From Pedobacter montanisoli (GTDB lineage: Bacteria; Bacteroidota; Bacteroidia; Sphingobacteriales; Sphingobacteriaceae), in the NCBI RefSeq assembly GCF_022809115.1, contig NZ_JALGBH010000002.1:1181543-1245542 (forward strand): a stretch of 64,000 nt of DNA, given 5' to 3'. Shown here in pieces: positions 16,519 to 24,541 of the stretch (its first letter is position 1; every line of letters starts with the position of its first letter). The notes under the pieces were generated by a model. It made no database searches. It worked only from the letters and a program-made list of their open reading frames with translations, and was not told the DNA's origin. The position numbers were made by a program, and so were the translations under genes.

Positions 16519-18055
16519 ATCCAATCAAATCTTTAAGCTCTTGCAAATCATTGTTTATTTCAACCTCTAAAGCTAGAATCGCTTTTAATATTTCTTGTGG
16601 TGGATCATATTGCTGTTCTTCATAATCAAAATCTTTGTATCTATTAAAACTAAGATCAAAATCATTCTTTTCTATCTCACCAAAAGGAACATAAAAATGC
16701 TGCCTACGTTCCTTTTTTGCTTCGTCATCTATTTTATTATCATAAAATTCGACTGCTCTAGGTAAAGGATTGTCACTTAATTTTTTGCGATTGTCATCTA
16801 AACTATATCCATCTGTTTCTAACTCATAAAACCAAACTTTTTGAGTAGAAAAATCTTTGTTTTTAAATCCCTTTTTAGTAAATACCAAAATAGACGTTTT
16901 TACACCTGTATAAGGTTTAAAAGCACCACTTGGCAAAGAAATAATAGCATCAACTAAACAGTCTTTTAATAAAATTTCTCTTAGATTTTTATAAGCATTA
17001 CTACCTCCAAACAAAACACCTTCAGGAACTACTACAGCTGCTTTTCCTTCTATCTCCAAAAGTTGAATTATACGTTCTAAAAACAAGAGTTCAGATTGTA
17101 TATTCTGTTTTTGCCGTTTTCCATCTTTATCAAATTTAGGAGGGTAAACCCTATCCAATATCATACTTATATCAAGACTATCTATTCTTCCCGTAAAGGG
17201 TGGATTAGCCAGAATTTTAGTGTATTGGGTATTACCTTCCTCTTCATCAAATTTTTGTGATAAGGAGTCAATATGTTTAATATGAGGTTCTTTGATATTA
17301 TGCATCATTAGGTTCATCATACCCAAACGAATCATTGTGGTATCAATGTCATAACCATAAAAAGTGCCTGTTGTTAACTTCTTTGCTTTTTTAGAGTTAG
17401 GTTTTATGGCATTCGCTGATGTTCTTATCTTAAACCCATCTGTATCTGTCTGCCACTCTTCTTTACCTGAATTTTGAGAAATAATATATTGATAGGCTCC
17501 TACCAAAAAACCAGATGTGCCACATGTAACATCACATATTTTATCTTCCAAAGTAGGTTTAAGCAACTCACACATAAAATGAATAATATGTCTAGGTGTT
17601 CTAAACTGTCCATTTTTTCCAGCCTCACCTGTTTGTGACAAGATTAATTCATAAAAATCTCCCAATGTATCTTGAAAAATCTGCCCTTCATTTCTTTCTT
17701 GTTCCGCTGCTTCATATATATCATTAATAACGTCTATCGCCGCTCTTAATAAAGACGGTTTTGTAATTTCAAACTTAGCACCTTCCATTGCCTTAGTAAA
17801 AGGCTCGTGTTCATTGTTAATTGTTTTGAGGTGTTCAAAAATATCAGACATTGTCTTTGGCAAATCAATATCAGCACATTGTGTATAAAAAGACCATTTA
17901 TATGAATCTTCTTCAACTAAACCAACATCTTCAGCTCTACGCATAAAAAGCAAATAAGATATTTGTTCTAATGCTGTTAAAGGATTGGAAGTGCCTGCTG
18001 CCCAAAACATATCCCAAAGATTACTGATTTTAGTTTTTATTATTGAATTCAACAT
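16502..18055 (-). CDS. hsdM: type I restriction-modification DNA methyltransferase subunit
   Basis: A 517-residue N6-adenine methyltransferase. The N-terminal helical HsdM domain (NLWDMFWAAG...QISYLLFMRRAED) is followed by SAM-binding motif I (DVTCGTSGFLVGAY) and the catalytic NPPF motif (ILANPPFTGRID). Length is normal. With HsdS it should protect host DNA. It lies 27 bases after a small XRE gene and overlaps hsdS, so the operon reads XRE-hsdM-hsdS-ATPase-HNH. No hsdR is present within the window on either side. The gene is visibly more AT-rich than the core genes, consistent with transfer. Confidence 0.93.
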   Translation of the reverse strand: MLNSIIKTKISNLWDMFWAAGTSNPLTALEQISYLLFMRRAEDVGLVEEDSYKWSFYTQCADIDLPKTMSDIFEHLKTINNEHEPFTKAMEGAKFEITKPSLLRAAIDVINDIYEAAEQERNEGQIFQDTLGDFYELILSQTGEAGKNGQFRTPRHIIHFMCELLKPTLEDKICDVTCGTSGFLVGAYQYIISQNSGKEEWQTDTDGFKIRTSANAIKPNSKKAKKLTTGTFYGYDIDTTMIRLGMMNLMMHNIKEPHIKHIDSLSQKFDEEEGNTQYTKILANPPFTGRIDSLDISMILDRVYPPKFDKDGKRQKQNIQSELLFLERIIQLLEIEGKAAVVVPEGVLFGGSNAYKNLREILLKDCLVDAIISLPSGAFKPYTGVKTSILVFTKKGFKNKDFSTQKVWFYELETDGYSLDDNRKKLSDNPLPRAVEFYDNKIDDEAKKERRQHFYVPFGEIEKNDFDLSFNRYKDFDYEEQQYDPPQEILKAILALEVEINNDLQELKDLIGYDEKD

Positions 18056-18082
18056 GTTTGTTTTCTTTTTATGAGTTTATCA

Positions 18083-18280
18083 CTATTTACTTGGATTTAA
18101 TAGCTCCCTCACATCAATTTTTAGTAGTTTCGCTATTTCTGCTAGAGTTTCTACAGAAGGTTGCACTTCATTGGTGCACCAACGAGAAACCGTACTTGCA
18201 CTTTTACCCAGTTCTTTAGCTAACCATTTACTGGTTTTTGATTGTTCCGTCAATACAATTTTTAGCCGATTGATTTTCAT
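18083..18280 (-). CDS. XRE-family regulator of the restriction operon
   Basis: A 65-residue single HTH: LTEQSKTSKWLAKELGKSASTVSRWCTNEVQPSVETLAEIAKLLKIDVRELLN. Similar small genes precede type I restriction operons in Bacteroidota and probably act like controller proteins that delay expression of the system in a new host (family knowledge plus inference). It is the first gene of the minus-strand operon. A CGCA-TATTG-TGCG inverted repeat lies 16 bases upstream, at 18297-18309. Confidence 0.85.
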   Translation of the reverse strand: MKINRLKIVLTEQSKTSKWLAKELGKSASTVSRWCTNEVQPSVETLAEIAKLLKIDVRELLNPSK

Positions 18281-18296
18281 ACGATGCTATTTAATA

Positions 18297-18309
18297 CGCA
18301 TATTGTGCG
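18297..18309. promoter_or_regulatory. possible operator for the XRE-hsd operon
   Basis: CGCATATTGTGCG, 4 bp perfect arms, between the candidate promoter and the ATG of the XRE gene. Further upstream on the minus strand a TTTG-N19-TAAATTCG pair resembles a Bacteroidota promoter with one mismatch in the -7 box. Confidence 0.4.
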
Positions 18310-18371
18310 AATTTAATGTTATTAATTATACAAACAAAGCATTGGAAAGGGATTTTTCATTAAGTACTAAT

Positions 18372-18406
18372 TTGCAATAAACCCCTAATTTCTTCTCTTA
18401 TTGCAA
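18372..18406. repeat. inverted repeat upstream of the hsd operon
   Basis: TTGCAATAA and TTATTGCAA arms (9 bp, perfect) 17 bases apart. A second IR, GGGATAT/ATATCCC, follows at 18447-18478. Role unknown. Confidence 0.4.
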
Positions 18407-18522
18407 TCAAAAACTTAATTCTTTCGAATACAAAAATGGATTTATCGGGATATAGATATTAACATAAAATCATATCCCTTTGTAAGCAATATCGATTATA
18501 GAAAAAGCTAAGCACATAAAAA

Positions 18523-18544
18523 GCAGCAACCCTTCGGTTACTGC
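18523..18544 (-). terminator. terminator of the 188-residue gene
   Basis: GCAGCAACC / GGTTACTGC hairpin with one internal mismatch and a 4-base loop. On the minus strand it is followed by a T-run. It lies 36 bases beyond the stop at 18580. Confidence 0.7.
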
Positions 18545-18579
18545 CTTTACAAAAAATGCATCTACCCTCAAAAAAACCA

Positions 18580-19146
18580 TTACTCCATCACTACTTCTTC
18601 TGTATACACGTTCTGCGGAGTGTCCGTCATCTCTACCACCATACGGGTACCCGCTACAGGTGTATGGGCAATAGTAGCGGTGTACAGCCAATCTAATTTG
18701 AGCGTACTCTGTACCGCCATCCCCTCTTCTATCAGGAGGTCGTCTGTGTCGTACAGGCTAACTTTTACGCTTGTTACGGCCATGATATCGGTAATGCGGC
18801 AGGTAATGGTATCGCCGATAGCCCCGGTGTACTTGCTCCAATCGGCAAGGTGCAGCACGGGTGGAGTAAGGAAATCTCTAAAGGCTACGTTGTAGGCCGT
18901 TTGGTTTGCCTTGGCCTTTGCCTGGTAGGCTGCTTTGGTTATCGGGTCGCTGATAACGCTCATTGCATAGGAACTTGCTTTGGCAAAGAGAAATCTTTGT
19001 TTCATCTGGTTTTGGGTGGGTAGTTTGGTTGTGGGCTTGGGCCTAACTGCCATTACCGTTACGTTGCCTCTCTGACGAAATACCATTGTACGGCCAAATT
19101 TGCCACTGGCTCCCTCAATTACGGGGTTGTTCTTGTTTACTGCCAT
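18580..19146 (-). CDS. hypothetical protein, 188 residues
   Basis: Not assigned to a family. The N terminus is glycine- and basic-rich (GASGKFGRTMVFRQRGNVTVMAVRPKP), followed by a helical segment (QNQMKQRFLFAKASSYAMSVISDPITKAAYQAKAKANQTAYNVAFRDFL) and a C-terminal beta-rich part with alternating hydrophobics (TITCRITDIMAVTSVKVSLYDTDDLLIEEG). There is no signal peptide or transmembrane segment. The gene has an ATG start and its own terminator. It lies between the restriction operon and the right flanking repeat and is more GC-rich than hsdMS, suggesting a different origin. Confidence 0.6.
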   Translation of the reverse strand: MAVNKNNPVIEGASGKFGRTMVFRQRGNVTVMAVRPKPTTKLPTQNQMKQRFLFAKASSYAMSVISDPITKAAYQAKAKANQTAYNVAFRDFLTPPVLHLADWSKYTGAIGDTITCRITDIMAVTSVKVSLYDTDDLLIEEGMAVQSTLKLDWLYTATIAHTPVAGTRMVVEMTDTPQNVYTEEVVME

Positions 19147-19464
19147 GATCTTGAAAACATTAATTTAACAATCGGTTAATTTACAGATGCTAAGCTCTGC
19201 AAGTTAAAAATGGAAAACAAGCTGTTGGGGTTTATTGGTCACTTGGTGTAACAGCTTGGAAGACGAAAATTGTATAATCACTTATATATCAATATTTTAA
19301 TTGTTTAAAAATGAGCACTTGGATGCATTTGTTGTGTGGTTGTTGTGCAAAGCTTGTGTGGTTGTTGTGTGATTCTTGTGTTGAGGTTGTGTTGGGATTG
19401 GGTAATTGGTTGATTGGCTGATTGGTTATTCGTTGAATTGTGTAATTGGTTAATCGTAGAATTG

Positions 19465-19487
19465 CATTTCGACAAGCTCAATGTGAC
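19465..19487 (+). repeat. palindromic repeat, family A, short form
   Basis: CATTTCGACAAG then CTCAATGTGAC, preceded by TTAATCGTAGAATTG exactly as at 28529-28541. Confidence 0.8.
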
Positions 19488-19513
19488 ACTTAGTATATAG
19501 ATTTTTATTTTTT

Positions 19514-19731
19514 CGCCTCATTAGCCGGCGAGGCCTAGTCCTTTTTGATGGCAAAAAGGACCAAAAACCACCGACTGCGCCTGATGCTACAAGGTATCTG
19601 CTTAGGCCAGTTGTTGCAAACCGCATCAGCCAGGGTCGGTATTACGCTAAACGAAGATGTTTTACGGCTATCGCAAAGAATGTAGCTAGTAGCTTTAAAT
19701 AAATCCGTCATGCTGAACTTGTTTCTGCATC
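19514..19731. repeat. ~218 bp direct repeat, right copy
   Basis: Same orientation as 9185-9402, with 7 differences noted. Its 3' family B palindrome carries a T-for-A change in one arm (GTTTCTGCATC). It marks the right side of the accessory island. Confidence 0.9.
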
Positions 19732-19797
19732 TAACACTCAAGGAAATAAACAAACCCTCGTAAAACGAGTTCAGGGTAATGTGGAATATTCAGTTTA

Positions 19798-19838
19798 CAT
19801 TTCGACAAGCTCAATGTGACAAATAGGCTCAATGTGAC
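19798..19838 (+). repeat. family A repeat plus partial second unit
   Basis: A complete short-form element to 19820, then AAATAGG and another CTCAATGTGACAG half. Confidence 0.75.
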
Positions 19839-19913
19839 AGTCAATTTTTCTAAATAAATATATTTAGCGTTAATCAGTATGAAAGATAGGTACGCTCTTG
19901 GTGCAAAGTCCTG

Positions 19914-19921
19914 TAACTTTG
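19914..19921 (+). promoter_or_regulatory. candidate -7 box for the HTH gene at 20008
   Basis: TAACTTTG fits TAnnTTTG. The overlapping CAAAGT (19904-19909) and ACTTTG (19916-19921) arms could be an operator. Confidence 0.35.
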
Positions 19922-20007
19922 GTATTTCAGAATATAAAGGCTACCTTCAAGATAATTAACGGGATACCCCTATTCCTATTATTTATTCATTATTACCAAA
20001 TAAGATT

Positions 20008-20304
20008 ATGAAAAAAAGAAAAGGGTACTATCTTCTCTCTCATGAAGAATTTACGCTCTTGCAAACCGCTGTAACTCAATACATGGAAACTTCTGCGTAC
20101 ATCAGAAAGAAATTATTGCAAAAGGAGCTTTTAACTACAAAACAGGTTGCAGAAAAGTATTGTGTTAGCCGGCAGACCCTGTACCGTTTCCGAAAGGCTG
20201 GCATATTGTTGGCTATTGTAAAGCATGGCAGTTATTATTTTGATGCGGATGAGACCAGGGAGTTCTTTTTAAGGTATAGGGGCATTTCGACAAGCTCAAT
20301 GTGA
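20008..20304 (+). CDS. excisionase-like helix-turn-helix protein
   Basis: A 98-residue protein with a MerR/excisionase-type winged HTH at residues 43-85: LLTTKQVAEKYCVSRQTLYRFRKAGILLAIVKHGSYYFDADETREFF. Such proteins are typical of Bacteroidota mobile islands, where they act as recombination directionality or copy-control factors, though here no integrase is nearby. The last seven codons (GISTSSM) and the TGA stop are supplied by a family A repeat at 20283-20305, so the native C terminus was probably replaced by repeat insertion. Confidence 0.75.
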   Translation: MKKRKGYYLLSHEEFTLLQTAVTQYMETSAYIRKKLLQKELLTTKQVAEKYCVSRQTLYRFRKAGILLAIVKHGSYYFDADETREFFLRYRGISTSSM

Positions 20305-20305
20305 C
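20283..20305 (+). repeat. family A repeat overlapping the end of a gene
   Basis: A complete CATTTCGACAAG / CTCAATGTGAC element. The stop codon of the preceding gene is the TGA inside TGTGAC. Confidence 0.85.
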
Positions 20306-20487
20306 TGATGAGAGATATTGGATGTGTGATTTGAGATTTTAGATATTAGAAAAGTTAGAGGTTAGAAGTTAGATTTTGTTAGATTTTCAACTTTGATCTT
20401 TCAGACCTCGTTGCTCGTTTTTCGTTTTTGAACTTCCTGCTTGGGCTTTAGGCTTTCTGCTCTGGGCTTTGTGCTTTAGACTCTCAA

Positions 20488-21117
20488 CTACCCATTAACG
20501 CCCATGGCATACATGATAATGTTTACCGCAAATTTGGTATTGTCTTCTGCCAGGAAGCGTTTGTTGCGGAAATCATAATCCCACTCGCAGCCATAGTCTT
20601 TATTGCTGTACAGAACGCCTATTCTATTGTTAATGGTAATTGCTTTGAGGTAATCGTGCACCAGGTCATCGCCCCAACCGTTGAGTTCAAAAGAGGTGGA
20701 TGGTGGTCCTTTTTCGAATTTAAAAAAGGAGTTATAGATGGGATGGTTGTTCGGTATTTTTTTGAGTGCGCTGGCCCCAAAAAGGTTGTTCATCTGGGTT
20801 TCGAACGATCGGGCAAATAATCCGTCTATATCGTGGTTGCAATCGTCAACAAAGACAAAACCGCCATTGTTTACATAGGTTTTAAAATTGGTTGCTTCCT
20901 GCTTACTGAACTGTACCAGTTTATGTCCGCTTAGGTAGCAGAATGGGTACTTAAAAATATCGGCACTGCTCAGTTCTATGATCTTTTCTTCGGGCTCAAA
21001 CGGAATGGTGGTGTATTCTAAAAGCGAATTCAAGACATTTGCCGGCATACGCTGATCGGTATCCCAGTCTCCTGAAATATATTTTATCCGGGCAAATGTG
21101 AACTTGGCGCTTTGCAT
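20488..21117 (-). CDS. DUF4159 domain protein
   Basis: A 209-residue protein matching DUF4159: FTFARIKYISGDWDTDQRMPANVLNSLLEYTTIP at the N terminus, YLSGHKLVQFSKQEATNFKTYVNNGGFVFVDDCNHD in the middle, and GCEWDYD near the end. The fold resembles a class I glutamine amidotransferase-like Rossmann domain without an evident catalytic triad. No signal peptide is visible, so it is probably cytosolic. It is transcribed divergently from the MoxR gene 152 bases away. DUF4159 genes are commonly found beside MoxR/DUF58/BatA clusters, which suggests a shared envelope or stress role. Confidence 0.85.
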   Translation of the reverse strand: MQSAKFTFARIKYISGDWDTDQRMPANVLNSLLEYTTIPFEPEEKIIELSSADIFKYPFCYLSGHKLVQFSKQEATNFKTYVNNGGFVFVDDCNHDIDGLFARSFETQMNNLFGASALKKIPNNHPIYNSFFKFEKGPPSTSFELNGWGDDLVHDYLKAITINNRIGVLYSNKDYGCEWDYDFRNKRFLAEDNTKFAVNIIMYAMGVNG

Positions 21118-21269
21118 CGACCTAAATTAATTTCATTTTATATAAAAACCATTTTTTAATGGGTTTATGTTGTAATTTTTTTGATATTCTTTAAAAGTTC
21201 TTGATTTTTCATATCTAGATGCGCTATATTGAAATACCAATTTCTGTTAACCTAAAAAGATTTTAGCAC

Positions 21270-22268
21270 TTGGAAACTTCAGCAAGCAAGGTAAACCACC
21301 TGATAGAAAAGGTCTCTTCTTTAAAGAGCGAGATACAAAAAGTTATTGTAGGACAAGACACGATCATTGAAGAGATGCTCATTGCATTAATGGCCGGCGG
21401 CCATTGCCTTTTGGAAGGTGTACCGGGTCTTGCCAAAACCTTAATGGTGAGAACGATGTCGCAGGCGCTTGACCTGTCTTTTAGGCGCATACAATTTACC
21501 CCGGATCTGATGCCTACTGATATTATAGGGACAGAAATTTTGGAGGAAGATCATAGCTCTGGCAAACGTTTTTTTAAATTTAACAAAGGGCCTTTGTTTG
21601 CCAATATTATTTTGGCCGATGAGGTGAACCGTACGCCTCCTAAAACACAATCGGCCCTGTTAGAGGCCATGCAGGAGTTTGAAGTTACTTATGCCGGACA
21701 AACGTATCCTTTAGACAGACCATTTTTTATTCTGGCTACGCAGAACCCTATTGAGCAGGCTGGCACCTATCCTTTGCCCGAAGCACAGTTAGACCGTTTT
21801 CTGTTGTATATTAAAATAGGTTACCCTAGTGCTGCCGAAGAAAGCAAGATCCTGAGCAGTACCACGGGTGCAAAGCAGGAAAAGGTTAATGCGGTAATTG
21901 GTGCTGAAGAAATTAAGCAGTTGCAAAAACTTACCCGTGAGGTGAGCATAAGCGAGGATCTGGTTACTTATACCAGTGAGCTGATACGTGCTACAAGACC
22001 TGATACTTCTGGTGTTGCTTTTGTAAAAGAGTGGGTACGTTGGGGCGCAGGTCCTCGTGCCGGACAGGCCTTGATCTTAACCGCCAAAGCCAGGGCTCTT
22101 TTTAAAGGGCGCTATGCAGTGACCTTAGAAGACCTGCAAACCATGGCTTACCCGGTATTGCGCCATAGGGTGCTCATGAATTTTAAGGCTGATGCCGAAA
22201 ATGTTTCGGCAGATGATACCACCAGAGAATTGTTAAAAGTCATCACAAGACCTCAAAACAGTATTTAA
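21270..22268 (+). CDS. MoxR family AAA+ ATPase (TTG start)
   Basis: A 332-residue AAA+ chaperone-like ATPase: Walker A GVPGLAKT at 50-57, Walker B with ANIILADEVNRTPPKTQSALLEAMQE, sensor ATQNPIEQAGTYPLPEAQLDRF. The start must be the TTG at 21270, because a TAG lies two codons upstream in frame and the next ATG is inside the ATPase core. MoxR proteins work with vWA-domain partners to insert cofactors or remodel proteins (family knowledge). The partner here is the DUF58 gene, whose ATG overlaps this stop as TAATG. First gene of a likely five-gene operon. Confidence 0.93.
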   Translation: METSASKVNHLIEKVSSLKSEIQKVIVGQDTIIEEMLIALMAGGHCLLEGVPGLAKTLMVRTMSQALDLSFRRIQFTPDLMPTDIIGTEILEEDHSSGKRFFKFNKGPLFANIILADEVNRTPPKTQSALLEAMQEFEVTYAGQTYPLDRPFFILATQNPIEQAGTYPLPEAQLDRFLLYIKIGYPSAAEESKILSSTTGAKQEKVNAVIGAEEIKQLQKLTREVSISEDLVTYTSELIRATRPDTSGVAFVKEWVRWGAGPRAGQALILTAKARALFKGRYAVTLEDLQTMAYPVLRHRVLMNFKADAENVSADDTTRELLKVITRPQNSI

Positions 22269-23155
22269 TGAGCAGGCTTCTTGACCCTAAAATACTGATG
22301 GCCATTAAACAGCTATCGCTATCGGCCAAAACCACGATTGATGGCTTTATGAATGGTATCAATAAAAGTACGCTAAAGGGTGCCGGCATGGAGTTTAGCC
22401 AATACAGAAGCTACCAACCGGGCGATGACCTGAGGTCTTTGGACTGGAAGATGTTTGCCCGTTCTGATCGTTATTACATTAGGGAATCGGAAATAGAAAC
22501 CAGTATTTCGGTAAGGTTGCTGATTGATGCGAGCGCTTCTATGAACCACCATGATGGCGATTTTACTAAAATGGAGTATGCCAGGTACGTGGCGGCTTCT
22601 TTGGCTTATCTGGCCAATTTGCAGGGCGATGCCATTGGTTTATATGTTTTTAAGCAGGACCGTATTTTTTCAATGGCTTCGAGACAGGATTTTCAGCATT
22701 TATCTCGCTTGTTTTACCAGCTTGAACATATTGAACCTCAAGGTAAGTTTACCAAACCCATACATTACAACGAGATTTTTGCCGGCGGACATAAAAGGGA
22801 GCTGCTGATCTTCATTACTGATTTTTACCAGCAGGATCATGAAATCATCAAACTGTTAGATACGCTTTCATCGCTTAAGCACGAGATCATTGTTTTTCAT
22901 GTGCTTGCTAAAAATGAACTTGAGTTAGATTTTAAAGGTTATTCTACTTTTGAAGATCTGGAAACTGGCGAAACCATACAGATCGATCAGGCCAAAGCCA
23001 GAGCAGCATACCAAGAGCGCATGGCTGCGCTTTTAAAAAACATCAGAACAGCCATGTTAGACCGAAAAATCTATTACAGAACTTTATCTACCGATGAACC
23101 GATAGACCAGGCTTTGAGAGATTTTTTAAATCAACGAAATAAATTAAATAATTAA
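22268..23155 (+). CDS. DUF58 domain protein (vWA-like)
   Basis: A 295-residue protein with the DUF58 core GMEFSQYRSYQPGDDLRSLDWKMFARSDRYYIRE followed by a von Willebrand A-like fold with a MIDAS-type DASAS. There is no membrane segment. DUF58 proteins are regular partners of MoxR ATPases. It overlaps moxR by one base and is followed two bases later by the BatA-like gene. Confidence 0.92.
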   Translation: MSRLLDPKILMAIKQLSLSAKTTIDGFMNGINKSTLKGAGMEFSQYRSYQPGDDLRSLDWKMFARSDRYYIRESEIETSISVRLLIDASASMNHHDGDFTKMEYARYVAASLAYLANLQGDAIGLYVFKQDRIFSMASRQDFQHLSRLFYQLEHIEPQGKFTKPIHYNEIFAGGHKRELLIFITDFYQQDHEIIKLLDTLSSLKHEIIVFHVLAKNELELDFKGYSTFEDLETGETIQIDQAKARAAYQERMAALLKNIRTAMLDRKIYYRTLSTDEPIDQALRDFLNQRNKLNN

Positions 23156-23157
23156 TT

Positions 23158-24540
23158 GTGCAGTTTTTATATCCCATAGGTTTATTTGCACTTGCAAGCT
23201 TAGTTATTCCCCTCCTTATTCATCTTTGGCAGGTAAAGCGGGGAAAAACTTTAAAGATTGGAAGTATTTCTCTATTGGGCGAAAGTGCTGCTTCTAATTC
23301 GAGAAGTTTACGCATTAATGATTGGTTGCTTTTTGTATTGCGATGCTTTCTTTTGATCTTAACTGTATTTTTATTGGCCAAGCCGTATCTCACTGCTAAA
23401 CCATTATCTAAACAAGGTGGCTGGATCTTGCTACAGCAACAAGAATTTGGCAGCACTTATGCAGCACATCAAAAAACCATTGATTCGCTACTGGGCAAAG
23501 GCTACCAGATCCGTAATTTTGGCTATGGTTTTAAAGAACTTCATCTAAAAGATACCGCAAATAAATTTAAGGATAGTGTTGCTTTAAGTCCGGTTTCTTT
23601 ACTTAAACAGGTTAATCATCTGTTACCTAACCGTTATCCTGTATGGCTATTTACTTCAAAAAACAAATGGCCTTTGGATGATGAGCTGCCGGTACTGCAT
23701 CTTCAGTTACATTGGAAAACAGTTTCTTTAAAAGATTCTCTTTCTCATTATTATAGCGAGTTTTTAGGTCGTAATTATCAAGCTACCGTAGTTCCTTATG
23801 CCATTGCCTATACGCAGGTAAATGGTCAAAAACCCGCAGCTTTAAATGTAATGATCCATCCTGCAGAAAGTGAGGATGCAAAATATGTAAAAGCAGCCTT
23901 AGCAGCCATTGGCGATTATACCGGACAGGCAATTATTTTTCACAGCGCTTCGCAAAACTTTAACGCGCTGGATGCGCTGTTTTGGTTAACTGATGAACCA
24001 ATCAATGCCAGTTTGACCAAGCAGCTCAAGAAAAACGGGGTCTTGTTTCAATATGCAAATGGCAAGATCAGCAATGAGCGTAGTTTTATGGTATTTAACC
24101 AACAGACCTACGGCGAGACCCAACCTGTTAAAATTTTTAAATCTATTGCGCCAAAGGATACAGATCATAGCGAAGTCTTATGGAAAGATGGCTTTGGCAA
24201 GCCTCTATTAACCTTAAAACAGGATGATCTTTCTGCTTATACCTTGTACAGCAGGCTTAATCCAAAATGGACAGACCTGGTATGGAAAGCTATTTTTGTA
24301 AGGTCTATCTTTCCCATAATTTACGCTGAAAAGCCACCGCAGTTTGGTTTTGAACCGAAGGTTAATGCAGGTTTTGAAGGCCAGGAACCTGTGCTTTCTT
24401 TTAACGATACCAAAGCCACAAAACCTATTCTTTCTGCACCACAGTCTATGGACCGATTTTTATGGATACTGGCCCTAATTATTTTAATTGTTGAACGGTT
24501 TTTATCTTTTAAACGCAAAGCTCATTTGAAACAGGCATAA
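23158..24540 (+). CDS. BatA-domain membrane protein (GTG start)
   Basis: A 460-residue protein beginning with the BatA N-terminal module: QFLYPIGLFALASLVIPLLIHLWQVKRGKTLKIGSISLL, then a second membrane helix at ~55-78 (DWLLFVLRCFLLILTVFLLAKPYL). A long extracytoplasmic region follows and a C-terminal helix (FLWILALIILIVERFLSF) returns to the membrane. The start is GTG at 23158, two bases after the DUF58 stop; no ATG precedes the conserved region. It probably anchors the MoxR/DUF58 complex at the inner membrane (inference). Confidence 0.88.
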   Translation: MQFLYPIGLFALASLVIPLLIHLWQVKRGKTLKIGSISLLGESAASNSRSLRINDWLLFVLRCFLLILTVFLLAKPYLTAKPLSKQGGWILLQQQEFGSTYAAHQKTIDSLLGKGYQIRNFGYGFKELHLKDTANKFKDSVALSPVSLLKQVNHLLPNRYPVWLFTSKNKWPLDDELPVLHLQLHWKTVSLKDSLSHYYSEFLGRNYQATVVPYAIAYTQVNGQKPAALNVMIHPAESEDAKYVKAALAAIGDYTGQAIIFHSASQNFNALDALFWLTDEPINASLTKQLKKNGVLFQYANGKISNERSFMVFNQQTYGETQPVKIFKSIAPKDTDHSEVLWKDGFGKPLLTLKQDDLSAYTLYSRLNPKWTDLVWKAIFVRSIFPIIYAEKPPQFGFEPKVNAGFEGQEPVLSFNDTKATKPILSAPQSMDRFLWILALIILIVERFLSFKRKAHLKQA

Positions 24541-24541
24541 A

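Larger units (their letters stand above)
19147..20007. other. non-coding gap with repeats
   Basis: No gene supported. From 19320 to 19400 there are GTTGTGTGGTTGTTGTG-type low-complexity tracts, then degenerate TTGGTTGA/TTGGTTAA units to 19455, a family A repeat, the right copy of the ~218 bp repeat and two more family A elements. A TAACTTTG box at 19914-19921, overlapped by a CAAAGT/ACTTTG inverted repeat, could serve the HTH gene downstream. Confidence 0.65.

Noticed and set aside
9185-19731. Island considered as a prophage or classic integrative element
   Set aside because: No integrase, structural phage genes, tRNA target or relaxase in the interval. The only mobile-type gene, an excisionase-like HTH, lies outside the right repeat.
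21118-21269. Bidirectional promoter for DUF4159 and MoxR
   Set aside because: AT-rich and plausible by position, but no TAnnTTTG box with suitable spacing could be identified.
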